Assembly: GCA_000727475.1 (NCBI GenBank) | Contig: KL647316.1 | Span: 807,623 to 871,622, forward strand | Direction: 5' to 3' | Source of the DNA: Sarcocystis neurona | Taxonomy: Eukaryota; Apicomplexa; Conoidasida; Eucoccidiorida; Sarcocystidae | DNA length: 64,000 nucleotides | Shown here: piece after piece, positions 46,040 through 57,400 of the stretch | Layout: each line of letters begins with the position of its first letter | How positions within the stretch are numbered: position 1 is the stretch's first letter | The notes under the pieces: model-generated | What the model saw: only the letters and a program-made list of their open reading frames with translations | What the model was told of the DNA's origin: nothing | The model's database searches: none | Position numbers and translations under genes: made by a program

Positions 46040-47670
46040 CACGGCTGCTGCGCTGCTCTTCTGCTGCTGCTGGCGGTTCGTCGCACCAGTTGCTGAGAAG
46101 AGCGGGTGCTGCTGCTGCTGCTGCACCACGCCTCGTCGAGCCGGGACGAAGTGAGCGAACGACGCAGCTGCGACGCAGCCCAGAGCAGCAGCAACAACAT
46201 TTCTCAAAATAGCAGTGACAGCGGGAGGAGGGGAAGACACAGCAGCGGCGGCACACAGGCAGCCCCGCCAGTTGAAACAGCACCAGCAGCAACAGCAGCG
46301 GATGGCGCAGGCGCTCGAACAGCGGCAGAAAGACAGGACGAAGAAACGCAGAAGCAACAACACACACTGCAGCAGCGCTGGCCGCAGCGACGTGTCTCTG
46401 TTCGGCACGAAAAAGAGCCGCAGAAGTGACACTGGACCGGCCTGCAGCAGCAGAAGCGGCAGCAGTAGAAGCAGCAGCAGCAGGAACAGCAGCGGCAGTA
46501 GCAGCAGGGGCAGCAGCACCGAAAGCAGGAGCGGCAGGGTCAAGGTGTTTCCTGCAACGAAGAGGATCGCCAGGAAGAGCAGCAACAGCAGCAACAAGAC
46601 CTGTTGCACCAGCTGCAACAAGAGTAGCAGCACCAGCGACACTTGCAGCAACAGCAAGAGGAGCAGCGGCTAGAGGGCTTGCAGCGGCAGCAACAACGGG
46701 AGAGTGAGAACTTGCGGCTGCAACTGCAGACGTTGCTGCGTTAGACGCACCAATTTCTGTCACTTGCAGAGTTTCTCTCGAGGCTGCCCATACGCGACAG
46801 CCACCACAGCAGCAGCAGCATCTGCTGTTCGCGTGGCTGCAGCACACTCGTGCCCACAGGCAATCCTGGCAACAGCAGCAGCAGCAGCAGGAGCGGGGCA
46901 GCGACGCACAGGAGGTCCACCGGGCGTCATAGCTGCCTCAGCAGCCCCACACATTGTGCCAGAAACAGGAATACTCGCGCTGCTCAAGACGGCACGAGTG
47001 ACACTGGGACGGGACGCAGGAGCGGCACGAGCTCGTGGCATAGCGGCAGCCGAAGCAGCTGCAGCAACAGCAATGCAGCAGCAGTAACGAGCCGTGGCAG
47101 CATGAGACGTGAAGGCAGCAGCGGCAGCCATGGCACTGCAGGGGACGGCAGCAACATCAGCAACGCTGCACATGATAGGGACCTCCAGAGTACACACACC
47201 CCAGGTGCCAGGCAGTGTAGAGCAGCAACAACAGCAGCAACACTGCCAGCAGCAGCAGCACTGCCTGCAGCAGCAGCACGGCGTTCAACAACAGAGGTAC
47301 CTCTGCCAGCCGCAGCAGCGGGCTTAGCAGCAGAAACCTTACGACAAGTGGCACTGCCGTTAGCAGCAGCACTTCCGTCAGCAGCGCCTTCAAGAACAGC
47401 AGCAGCAGGAGCAGGGCTGCGCACAGCGGCAGCTGCAGCAGCAACCGTAGCAGCAGAGGCAGTGGGAGCAGCAGCAAAAGCAGCAGCAGAAGTCCTCCAC
47501 GCGACAACAGCGAGCAGTGGTAGAAGACAAGGAGGAGGACGCATGCAGATGCTGCAGCGGAATTGGCGAGTGCTGCCGGTCTGTGGGGTGAGGCAATGGC
47601 ACAGCAAAGCAGCGCCAGCACAAACGGGCAGCAATACGAAGAGTGAGACGGGGCAGCAACAGAAGCAGGA
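46040..47670. repeat. CAG repeat tract upstream of the HPR-like block
   Basis: Degenerate CAG on the plus strand almost throughout, open in all plus frames as Gln, Ser or Ala-rich translation. The N-terminus of the HPR-like gene may lie here but cannot be recognised. Confidence 0.6.
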
Positions 47671-47679
47671 GTTATACAG

Positions 47680-49540
47680 AGAAGCTGCTGTTGCTGCTAC
47701 TGGCGCTTCACAAGCGACTACTACTACCGGCCTCGTTGGCACGCCACGTGCTCTCTCTCCGTTGCTGCTGCCCTCTGCCCTGTTACGTCTGAGACACCGG
47801 CAGCAGGCAGAGCAGCAGAGGCTGCTGCTGCAGCAGGAAGACGCAGAGGAGGAGGAAGCAGAGGCGGAGGGGCGGGAAGAGGCTGAGGACGCTTCGAAGC
47901 GCAGAAGGACGGAAGCAGCCACCCCAGCAACAGGAACAGCAGCTGAGCGGCGCCCCCACAGAGACGCGTGCAGCTTGTGTCCGCTTGCTGCAGCAGCAGC
48001 AGCAGCTACAGCAGCGCTTCGCCGGTCGCACTATGACGCAGCGTTCTGGCGCGCCCTGGGAGATGAGATCGTCAGCATCCTGCAGCAGCTGCAGCAGCAG
48101 CACATACAGCAGCAGCAGCAAGAAGAAGAAGAACAAGTTGGCTTGCCGCTGCTGCCTTCCTCACGTCCCTCTGCTGCTGCTGTCTCCTCGCCTTCGGGCA
48201 GCTGCCAACGCGCAGGTATGGGATGTGTGAAGAATGGGACGACGGAGTTGGCAACTGCAGCAGCGACAGCACGTTGGCAGCGCCGACTGCGGCGCTCGTC
48301 GGCTGCAGCTGCTGCAGCAGGAGACGCATACGACTGGCAGCACGTGGGACGGCACCTCAGCCTCCTGGTCAATACTTTCAAGCAAATGCAGATGTACCAC
48401 TCCGCTTTCTTCCATGCGGCCCAGCAGGCTGCGCTGTTGCATGTGGCGCTGCTTTCTTTGCATGACAGCGCTCTGCTGGCTGCTTCTCTGGCTGCAGTGC
48501 AGCACGGCTCCCCTGCTTTCTTCTTCTCGCTGGCAGAGTACTGCGTCCTTGCGGCGACGCGCCCCACTGCGACAGCCGCTGCTGCTGCCCAGCGCCTGCT
48601 GCTGCAGCAGCCCTCCGACCGAAGACCCAGCAGCAGCAAGCGCAGCAACACCAGCAGCCCGCAGACGAGCCGCGAGGCAGCCGACGCAGTGGCTGCAGCC
48701 ATCAAAGCGCTGCCTCCTGCTGCCTCGTACCCGCTCTCTCTGCTCTATCCGCTGTATGCGATCGACCGGGCCGTTGCGGACGTGGCTGCTGCTGCCGCCA
48801 CGTCTTCATCTCCTGCGGCTTCCGCGGCGGCGGAAAAGAAGCAGCAACAGCAGAAAAAAGAAGAGGACACTACGCAGGGGCCGCGCAAGAGAGGGGCAGT
48901 CGCAGAAGAACGCCTGCAGCAATTCTTCGTCCGCCTCTGCTTTTCCTGGATGCACCTGCTGCATGCGTTTGCCGCAGTGCAGGCGGAGCACCAAGAGCTG
49001 TTCGAAGCTGCTGCGGCTCCTCTGACTTTCTTTCTTAGCGCTGCCGCTGCAGCCGCAGGAGAACCAGCAGCAGATCAACGCTTCGGCCCACTGCCGGAGC
49101 AGCAGAGGCTCCTTGCCGTGCAGCAGCTCCAACGACAGCAGCAACGCGCGTTGCTGCTGCTGCAACAACGGGCGCTAGCTTTCCTCGGCAGGAAAGCAGC
49201 CCGCAGAAGTGCGCCTGCAGGCAGCCGAGCCGTTCTTTCTCCTGGTGCTGTCGCCAGTGCTGCAGCTGCCGCAGCGACGACGGCGCGATGTACAGTCGTT
49301 CCGCTGGAGCAGATTGGAGGAGGAGGAGGAGACAGAGGGCAGGAAGCAGCAGCTAGAGAAGAGGCAGCAGCAGCAAGGTGCGAGGACGTGTTGCTGCTGC
49401 ACAGGCGGCTCATGAAAAGCCCAGCACCCCACACGCACTTTCAAGAAACAGACGGGCTGCTCCCAGGTGAACGAAAAAATGCCTATACTCCACTCCCGGG
49501 AAGAATCATCGCCCGTACCATCGCTGCTTACGCAACGTAA
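47680..49540 (+). CDS. Large helical-repeat protein, HPR/RAP-like, main coding block
   Basis: A plus-strand open block with non-repetitive, helix-like segments between Gln/Ala runs. Examples are DWQHVGRHLSLLVNTFKQMQ, AALLHVALLSLHDSALLAAS, YPLSLLYPLYAIDRAVADV and WMHLLHAFAAVQAEHQELFE. The last two kinds of segment follow the pattern LL-x-AFA-x(n)-LF-x-A seen in heptatricopeptide (HPR) repeats, which in apicomplexans occur mainly in mitochondrial RAP-domain RNA-binding proteins. An acidic stretch (47840-47900) and several Ala/Gln tracts interrupt it. No RAP domain or targeting peptide was found. The start is unknown: the frame is open further upstream but becomes pure repeat translation. The end may be the TAA at 49538, or a GTGAAC donor near 49466 if the gene continues into the exon at 50151. 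Family assignment is an inference. Confidence 0.5.
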
Positions 49541-50150
49541 GCCACTGGACACGCGCTGCTGCGGTTCTCTTGCTGCTCCTGGTTCTCCGGCTGCTTCTGA
49601 TTCTCCTGCTGCTGCTGATTCTTCTCCTGTTCGTGAATCTCCTTTTGCTGGTGGCTCTCCTGCTGCTCCTGCTCTGCAGCTGGTGATTCTCTTGCTGCTG
49701 CTGGGTCTCCTGGTGCTGTTGTTGAGACGTGCATGCTGCGCCGCTGTGCTGCTTTCATGCTACTACTGCAGCTCGCTCATTCCTGCTGGTGCGGGACTAC
49801 CGCTCGCGCTGCGCTGTGAAAATGCTGCTGCGATTTTTTCCTCGACTTCTTCTCAGTCTCTGCTGCCTGTGAAGGACGACGCCTGCAGCGGGGCTGGTCC
49901 TACAACTGCTGCTGCTGCGGCTGCACGCGTGCTGCGGCGTAGAGCCACCGGCAATGCAGCGACTCTTTCTTTGCCTACACATCTACTGCAGTCGTGTTGC
50001 TGTTCTTGGCGTGGCTACCAGAAGCGTTTCTTCCAGCTGCTCTTGCGCTAGGTGCTGTTGCTGACGCGCGCGGTGCATGTGGGAAGAAAGTGCAGCCCAC
50101 CGTGCGCGTGCTGCTGCTGCTGCTGGTTGGTGTGTGACTGGCTCATGCAG

Positions 50151-50232
50151 GTTCAAATTTAAACACGAGCGGCTGCTGGAAGCTGCAGGAGCGACGCTTT
50201 CCTTCCTCGTCTACTCGGATCATGAGCTCCTG
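50151..50232 (+). CDS. HPR-like internal exon
   Basis: An 82-nt exon bounded by CATGCAG and GTAATA. It codes FKFKHERLLEAAGATLSFLV followed by YSDHELL, a close fit to one HPR-type helical hairpin. It lies about 0.6 kb downstream of the large helical-repeat block on the same strand and probably belongs to the same gene. The incoming phase requires two bases from the previous exon; that exon's end is not resolved. Confidence 0.5.
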
Positions 50233-50869
50233 GTAATATCTGCTGTTGCTGCTGCTACTTTTTGCTTTGCTCTGTGTATCCCAGAAGCTTCTGTGCGATC
50301 TGCCACTGCTGCTGCTCTGTGTGTGTGTGTATACATGTGTGGGGCTCGGTATCGCCGTGTACCAGAAGCAACGTACCCATATGCTACTGCTGCTTCGGCA
50401 GGCCTGCTCTGTGTCCCGGGGGGAAGCCTTGTTCAAGTACGCCTGCTTCTGAGTTTCTGCTGCTACGAGACGCGTCTGCGCTGTGTGGCAGCGGGACACC
50501 AGGAAAGAAGATCCCCCCGTTTCTGCTGCTGCTGATGCTGCTGACTGCATGGGCTGCACGGCGAGTGATGACGACTTGTGCAGTAGTACTCCGTGCCAGT
50601 ACTTCTATAATTACTTCCACTACTAGCCTTACTACTGTAACTACTCTGCCACGGCGGTGTCTTGTATATTGGTAGCGCCCAGGAAGAGACACGAACAGGA
50701 ACAACGCTATTCCCCGCAATACTTGTACCACTACTACACTGCCACAGCGATGTCATGTACGATACTGGCGCTGAGGAAGAAATATGAGCCAGATACATCG
50801 CTATGTCTCTTTATACAAGCAAGCGCGCGTCTACTCAAACTTTTCTCTGTATGTGTGCCTGTATATATA

Positions 50870-51210
50870 CATGCGGGCCTCTAGAGTCTTCACAAGTACG
50901 GGGAGCATGTATACATATATTCATGTGTATATATATATATGCCACATGTAGATATATATATATACATATATGTACGCAGAGAGAGAGCTGCCTGCATGCA
51001 CGGGTGTGCGTGTGTATAGCCGTATAGGTGTATATGTGTAGTCAGGTATAGACGTAGATATATACGTGTAGACGGGCTCACCGAGAGACGTTGTCGTCGG
51101 TATAGAAATGCATCGGAATATATACTTGTAGGTCTTCTGTAGTTGCACGCACACCAAAATATATATATGAACATACGTCTACATATGTATACGTATATAT
51201 AAATTTTTGT
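50870..51210. repeat. TA/ATGT microsatellite
   Basis: TATATATATG and ACATATATGTAC runs, between the HPR-like exon at 50151 and the candidate at 51728, consistent with an intron. Confidence 0.7.
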
Positions 51211-51727
51211 GCGTGAAGAGGAGCACACAACGCGTGTGCGGGCACCGCGCAGAACTGGCGGGACGGGTCCACGTATCCTTTTGCAAAGTTCTTTCCACTC
51301 TTTGCAGCCTTTCCCCCCCGTTCCCCCCCCTCCCGGCGCTGTCCAGAAGGCGTTTTATCACAGCTGCTCTGTGACTCTTTCGTAGACACCTCCTCACCTA
51401 TCACGCGTGCCTATCACTCTGCACGTTCGTTCATGTATGCATACAGAGATACGTGTCTGCATGCAGTGGCTCTGGTATCCATACTGACATACGCATTAAC
51501 TCGACTCTCTGCGTGTGTAGGTCTCTCTTACATTACTGCGTCCATGTTTGCATCTGGGTGAATTGTAGGCTGGAAGCAGGGGGCCTTTCCAACGTGCCTG
51601 TTGGTAGGGACATTGCGCTGGACACTTCACCAGGGAAAGGAGGTGTGTATGTGTATGTGTGTGTACGCGTTTTAGTGCATGTGGTGGGTGAGGCTGCACG
51701 GCGTCTGTGTGTTGCTGCGGCGTACAG

Positions 51728-51820
51728 AGCCTCCAGCGAAGCTTTGCTGCCTTGGAGTACGAAGACCCGCGGCTGCAACAGCTCGCTACTCTTCGAGGCG
51801 CCGCCGTCTTTTCAGGAGTC
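51728..51820 (+). CDS. HPR-like exon candidate
   Basis: After the acceptor GCGTACAG, a frame reads SLQRSFAALEYEDPRLQQLA, again the HPR pattern. Its phase (0) matches the phase-0 donor of the exon at 50151-50232. The donor is unclear, with a TGA at about 51823 if no donor is used. Confidence 0.4.
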
Positions 51821-51839
51821 TGAACAAGGTGAATGTTGT

Positions 51840-53060
51840 TAACAATGTCAAACAACGTCTCGGTTGAGCAAAGTTCGGATGGTGCTGCTGCGTCTGAACG
51901 GCTCGAGGCGTTGCGCGGTCTTTCCACTGCTGCTGCTGTTCTCGCAATGTCTCCGCCTTTGTCACTTGACGCACGCGAGGACACGTTTTTATTGGGTGCT
52001 TTGTGCTTGCCTACAGATACGTCTACGGTTTCGACGTATTTTTTTCGTCAGTAATCTGACATATTTCTGTAGACAAATACATGTGTGAACGTTGGTGGAT
52101 CGAGAACCAAGTCGTGCTGCTGCATGACACTCCTGCGGTCAAGGTTAAGACAGCTGACGCAGAGAAGCCTTCTTGGGACACTGCATACACTGCGGATCGT
52201 TGTTCAGGGCTTCTGCATCTCGTCAAAACAACTGTCCAGCGGAAACACCCGCAACAGAACAAGCAGCAGCTCTTCTGAAGAAAACAGATTCCTTGCTACG
52301 TTTCTCTTCACGTGATTCGTCCGGTCAGTCTCGTACTTCAATCGTATGCTCAGGGCAAAATCTTTCTTTGGTATGGAACGTTGCTTGCTTTCTCGCATGC
52401 GATTATAAAAGGTCCAGGCGTCATGCGCGAATGTCTTCGTGGAAGAATTTCTGCGTGCATGTGACGGAGGCGACGTGCGAGCAGCAAGGCCCTGCGCTGC
52501 AGCGGCTCACGCCGGCATGGCAGCTGCCTCTCCCTGCTGCCGCAGGTCTACATACGAGTGATTATGGCACTCGCTTGCAGTAACGGACGTGACAGAAAAA
52601 CTGGAAACGCTGCCCTCCCACAAGGCGTTCGTAGCCGGTGTATGCACACGTCTTTAGTGCGTAGCAGCTGAACACACATATCAAAGAGAATTGAAATACA
52701 GAAGTATTTCAACTCTGTATATATACAGCCGATAGAGGCGCAACAGGATGTACACCCCAGCTATTGCACTCATTAAAGTGCCACATAAAACAAAAAGAGT
52801 TGTAAGTACTTTTGCGCCGCCGTGAATTTACCGCTCGCTCCCCTTTCAAAGTGCCGCATGTATATGTGGCAGCCATGTGCGTATCAAGCAGCCGGCGTCG
52901 CGTCGTTCCAGTTTGTGCCCAATACATACACCAAATTCACACATACTGTGAAGCTGCAGTAGCTGCTGTTGAACTGAGGCGCTGCACACCGCAGTAACAA
53001 CGCACTAGCAGCATACTGCCGGAGGCACACAGGACATGCACGCCTCGGCTGCGCCACCAT
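51840..53060. other. Non-repetitive stretch with weak plus-strand coding signals
   Basis: Frames such as LSLDAREDTFLLGALCL (near 51960-52010), CERWWIENQVVLLHDTPAVK (52084 onwards) and LSLVWNVACFLACDYKRS (near 52360-52420) look coding-like on plus but switch frame, and no clean splice chain was found. It may be further exons of the HPR-like gene or a decayed gene. Confidence 0.3.
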
Positions 53061-53069
53061 TTATAAGCT

Positions 53070-53267
53070 TCTCAGCAGTTGCGTAGATTTTCTCAGAGCA
53101 ACCAAGCAGTTGCTAGTTCGAAGCAAGCAGCCGTAGCAGCAGCATCCGAAAGCTGTAAGTGCTGAGCAGCTCAGAGCGCCCTCACACGGAGAAACAATAC
53201 GCCGACGCCTTCTATTTACTGCAGCAAAAGTGCCCGAGTTCTCTCTCGACAGCGGAAGCTTTACAAG
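53070..53267 (+). CDS. Overlapping exon candidates, unassigned
   Basis: Two plus-strand readings: one ends SSKQAAVAAASESC at a GTAAGT donor (53155), the other reads SSERPHTEKQYADAFYLLQQ and ends at a GTAGCT donor (53268). The region is non-repetitive compared with its surroundings. No family is recognised. Confidence 0.28.
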
Positions 53268-53269
53268 GT

Positions 53270-54060
53270 AGCTGCGTGCAACTAGGACGGAAAGTGTGTG
53301 ATGCAGCAGCACAGGCAGTGCCGCGCCAACACAGCAGTCGCGTGGGCACTGCGGCAGCAGAACTGATGTCGCCATAGCAGCAAGCCCCCCTCTACAAACG
53401 CAGAGGGAGGGCGGCCGCCGGTCCTGCAGCGGCGACAAACGTCCTTCTTCACCGGGCGCATGCGCGCCCGCAGGGACAGCAGCAAAAAGGAAACGCATCT
53501 TCCTGATGAACCCGTACCGTAGACGTCATCATGTCGGTTCAAGCAGCTACGGCGGCGTGTCTTCACTAGCGTAGCCCTACGAGGTACATACGTAGTTCAC
53601 CTGCACACACGCTGTCGTAATAGGTATGTGCAGACGCAGACACGCATGTGCACCCACGTATATACTGATATGCGTACCTGTAGCTGTGTCAGCTGGCTAG
53701 CACGCACCCGTAATCTAGATAAACTAATACGCAGATGGATGTGGAGAGAGATAAAGACCGACAGAGGGGTAGCTCTACAGAAAGATTTGAAGAGACAGAA
53801 GACCGCTACGGGTGTGTGTTTGTATGCATTGGTGGAAATAGTATATTTGTATATACGAAATACGCCTATGCAAGTCAGCTCTCTATTGACATTCACCTGC
53901 GTATGCCGGGTGTAAGTGCCGGAAGGTCCCTCTGTCCCCCCTCCATACTGGCTACACAAGAGAAATGTGTAGGCACGCAGAGAGACAGAGAAAGGTATGT
54001 GTTTGCAGTGGCAGACGTTCCTCGTCTAAGCATATGGATGTATATATACGGTCACGCCGC
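53270..54060. other. No gene seen
   Basis: Mixed-composition DNA with short TA runs near 54030. Frames on both strands lack recognisable motifs. Confidence 0.35.
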
Positions 54061-54062
54061 AG

Positions 54063-54199
54063 GTGAGTATAGTCCAGGCATGATGGCTTCGCCTGGCAGC
54101 AGCAGCGGCAGCACTTCTCCGCTGCAGCCGCCCCATCACCTGTCTCCTCACGAAGCGTCACGCTCCTATGCAGAACGGCAGGCACGGCTTCTCTTCTAG
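54063..54199 (+). CDS. Possible last exon, unassigned
   Basis: A plus-strand frame rich in Ser/Pro/Gly ends HEASRSYAERQARLLF and TAG. It would end 86 bases from the stop of the GCP4-like gene on the other strand, giving convergent 3' ends. No family is recognised and the acceptor is weak. Confidence 0.28.
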
Positions 54200-54284
54200 T
54201 GGGGCAAGCATGCCCTGTGTGTGTCTGTCTTTTCTTTCTTTTGACCTTCGTCTTCTTCTTCTTTGCCTCTCCTTCACCTCTTCT

Positions 54285-54400
54285 TCACGGTGAGAAGGAA
54301 GCGCACGCGGAAGCAGCAGCAACATTTCTGAGGTAGTACCGATTAAAATCAAGCATGGAAAGCAGCAGTCGTAATCCTTGCGATATTTCTTCACATACAT
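54285..54400 (-). CDS. GCP4-like last exon
   Basis: It codes VCEEISQGLRLLLSMLDFNR then YYLRNV and a short tail to TGA. The RLDFNxYY-type motif is the hallmark of the GCP C-terminus. The acceptor is placed at GATTAG before ATGTATG; the frame is also open further upstream, so the exon may be longer. Confidence 0.7.
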
Positions 54401-57400
54401 CTAATCGCGCCGAGGGGTCTCCCCCGGCAGCGTCGCAGCAGCAACATTCGTCTTCCTGCAATGCTGCTGCTTCTTCTTCCACTGCAGCTGGTCTTGCCGC
54501 TGCTGCAACAGCGTTTCTAGGGGTCCCCCCTTTACGAGCGGGTGCTGCTGCTGGTTCGTGTGGGATGCTGCTGCTCTTGCAGCAAACGCGGCAGATGGGC
54601 GACGCGCCAGCCACTGCTGTGGAAGAGATGGAGGAGGAGGAGGAGGAGCAGCACTCTGCAGCAATGCACGCGAAGGCCTCTGTCCCCACGGAAGCAGCTG
54701 CTGCCGTCGCGCAGTTCTCTTTGCTGCTGATGCCGCTGCTGCGGCCCTCCAGAGATGCAGCAGGCGAAGAGTACACAGCAGCACGAACCAGCGCGACAAA
54801 CGCCAAAGCGGTGCAGCGCACGTTGAACTGCAAGGCTGTCCACAGCAGCAGCAGCAGCAACAGGAGCAGCACAGCCGCAAGGCAAGGATACGACTAGCTG
54901 CAGCAGCAGCAGCAGTAGCAAAGCCGCTCGACCACGTACCGTTAGCACTACTAGCAGGTCGATGCGGGGTCACGGCAAGGATAACGTTAGCAGCGTCTTC
55001 GTAACAGCAGCAGCTGCAGCAGGAGGGGGAGCACCAGCCGTACCAGACCGACGGTCGGGGGAGAAAGGCAAACAGGGTGGCAGGAAGGAACTCTCCAGAA
55101 GCAGCAGGCAAAACAACAGCAACCCCATGCAGCAGCGGCAGCTGCAGCGACTGCTACGACAGCAGCAGCGGCGGGAACCGCGGCAGCGAGAGCAGAAGAG
55201 GCGAGGCAAAGCGATAATTATCAGCGGCAGAGGAAGCAGAAGCAACAAGCGATGCAGTGCTTTAGAAGCCGCTCGAGCGACAGCAACATGGCAGCGTAGG
55301 GACGCAGGAGTGGCACCAGCAAGAGAGAGAGTGAGCGACAACGGCAGCACAGCAGAAGCAGATGCAGCAACGTCACGAACGAACCACAAAATCAGCCGGG
55401 GACGCAGTTAGGAAGGCGTGTCAGCCTGCACGTGTCTATACTTCCATATTACTAACAAATATACGTATATATACACATATATATATATATATACACATAT
55501 ATATACCTATACATATATATATATATAGATGTACATATACACGTATGCCTACACACATATACATATATGTATATATATATATATGTGTATACTGTCACAT
55601 ACCTGCCGCCATCGTATGCAAGAGTGTATGTATTTGTAGTTCGTCCCCGATTATTATATGCGTTTGTGTGTCTCTATGGATTTATAAATCTCTGTGTATT
55701 CAGACATTTCTATGTGCATACAGGCATGCATGATGCATGCAGGCATCCTATCGGCACCGGCACTGCTCTCCGCGCAGCACCACCTGCAGAGCGCGTGCTC
55801 TCTTTCCCCGACGTCCACACAACGGCAGAAAGACAGAAAAAAGGACGCGAGAAGAACTCTTTCACATTAAGCAGCTAACACGTCTTCTTCTGTTTCTTCA
55901 CGGTCTACAAGTGTGTCTGACCTTCTACGCTGTGGAGGCAATCGCGCAGCTGCAGCAGTGCCCCACGTCCCGGGGAAGCTGGGCAGACAGCAGCAGCAGC
56001 AGCGGCAGAGTCGGCAGGACGAGCAGGTGTGGTGCAGAGCAGCCCAGCGTGCTGTTGGTCGGTTCCCAGCCGGCTATGTTGTTCCTGGTGGCTTTGCAGC
56101 TGCTGTTGCTGCTGCTTCGTCCCGCTGCTGGCCAGGCGTTCACGTTGGTCCTGCTGCGGCTTGTTGTACAAGTGTGCGTCAAGACGCTGCAGCAGCAGCA
56201 GGCCAGGACCGTCGCCTATGTGCGGAAGCCGCAGTGCCGCAGCCGCAACCCGAAGAATCTGCTGCAGCTGCAATGCAGCCCGCAGCAGTGTGATCACATG
56301 GGGAGCTGCAGCAGCATTTAGCTGGTAAGACAGAGCGGTTGCTGCTGCAGCTGCTGCATTTCCTGCTCCCTCCCTCGCCCGTGTGGCGGCAGAAAGACAC
56401 GACCAGGGCAAGAAGTCCACATCGTCTGTCGTATCGAGAGCCTCTGCAGTCAGGCCCGGAGCTGCACCGTCAACTCTACCTCTATCCTTTCCTCCCCCCG
56501 TTGCCGGTGCTGAGCCACGTGCTGCTCTCCGGCGGCCTCTCTGTTCACCGTCTGCTGCTGCGGGTCTTCTTCCACCTGCTGCCTCTCTTCCCGTTCTACT
56601 CACTGCTGCTGAGGCTGCTCCCGCTGCTGCAGTGCTGCGAGGGAGGGTGGTTTGTGCTGCTGCCGCAGCTCTGCTGCAGTCCTCCGCGGACGTCTGCGTG
56701 CGTAGCGGAGGCGCCGAGACGGCATCGGCCGCAGATGCAGCATCCAGGGCGGCCGCAGCTGCTGCAGCTCGATCGGCAGCAGCAGCAGCAGCACGCGCGT
56801 CGAGAGGTACCAGGAGTAACGCAACAAGGAAGTATGCATGCAGCGCATGTGCAGCAGCCATTTTAGGCAGAGAGCAGCAGAACAGCAGGAACCCAAAAAG
56901 ACGCCGAGAAGCGAAGCTGCTGACACTGCAGCAGCTCGCGACGTGTCTGCGAAGACACTGCAGGAGATGCAGCAGCTCTCCCCTGAGCAGCACCACTGCT
57001 GCGCAGAACCGTCGCAACAGCATCAGCCCCTTGCAGACAGCAGCTCCCACGCCTGCTCCGCTCCTCCTCCCGCTGCTGCTACCGCTGTTGCTGTTCTTCA
57101 AAGCACCGCTGTCGGTTGCAGTCTCACGTGACGCTGCCGCTGCAGCAGCAGCACCCTCTGCCGGCGTCCTTTCCTGCAGCGGCGGCAGCAGCGTGCACTT
57201 GTGGTGTCTCGTCCGCGCTGCGCCTCCCCACAGGTCGTCTTCCTCCTCCTCCTCTGCGGCTGCTGCCTCTGCGGCTGCAGCAACTGCTGCTTCCGCTGCA
57301 GCAGCAGGATGTCGCCGTTGACGACGCAGCAACGGTCCTGCGCGTGTAGAAGAATCCCTAGTGGAAACCCACGCGCGACTGTCTCGTTGCGTACTACGAC

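Noticed and set aside
46850..47680. N-terminal extension of the HPR-like open frame
   Set aside because: This part is pure CAG/GCA repeat translation and open in all frames, so it does not show a start for the gene.
50143..50559. Minus-strand frame opposite the HPR-like exon
   Set aside because: It reads smoothly in places but has no splice pair, whereas the plus strand has an acceptor and donor bounding an HPR-like hairpin in phase.
51400..53600. Retrotransposon remnant
   Set aside because: I looked for reverse transcriptase, integrase and LTR-like features and saw none; the frames do not resemble a polyprotein.
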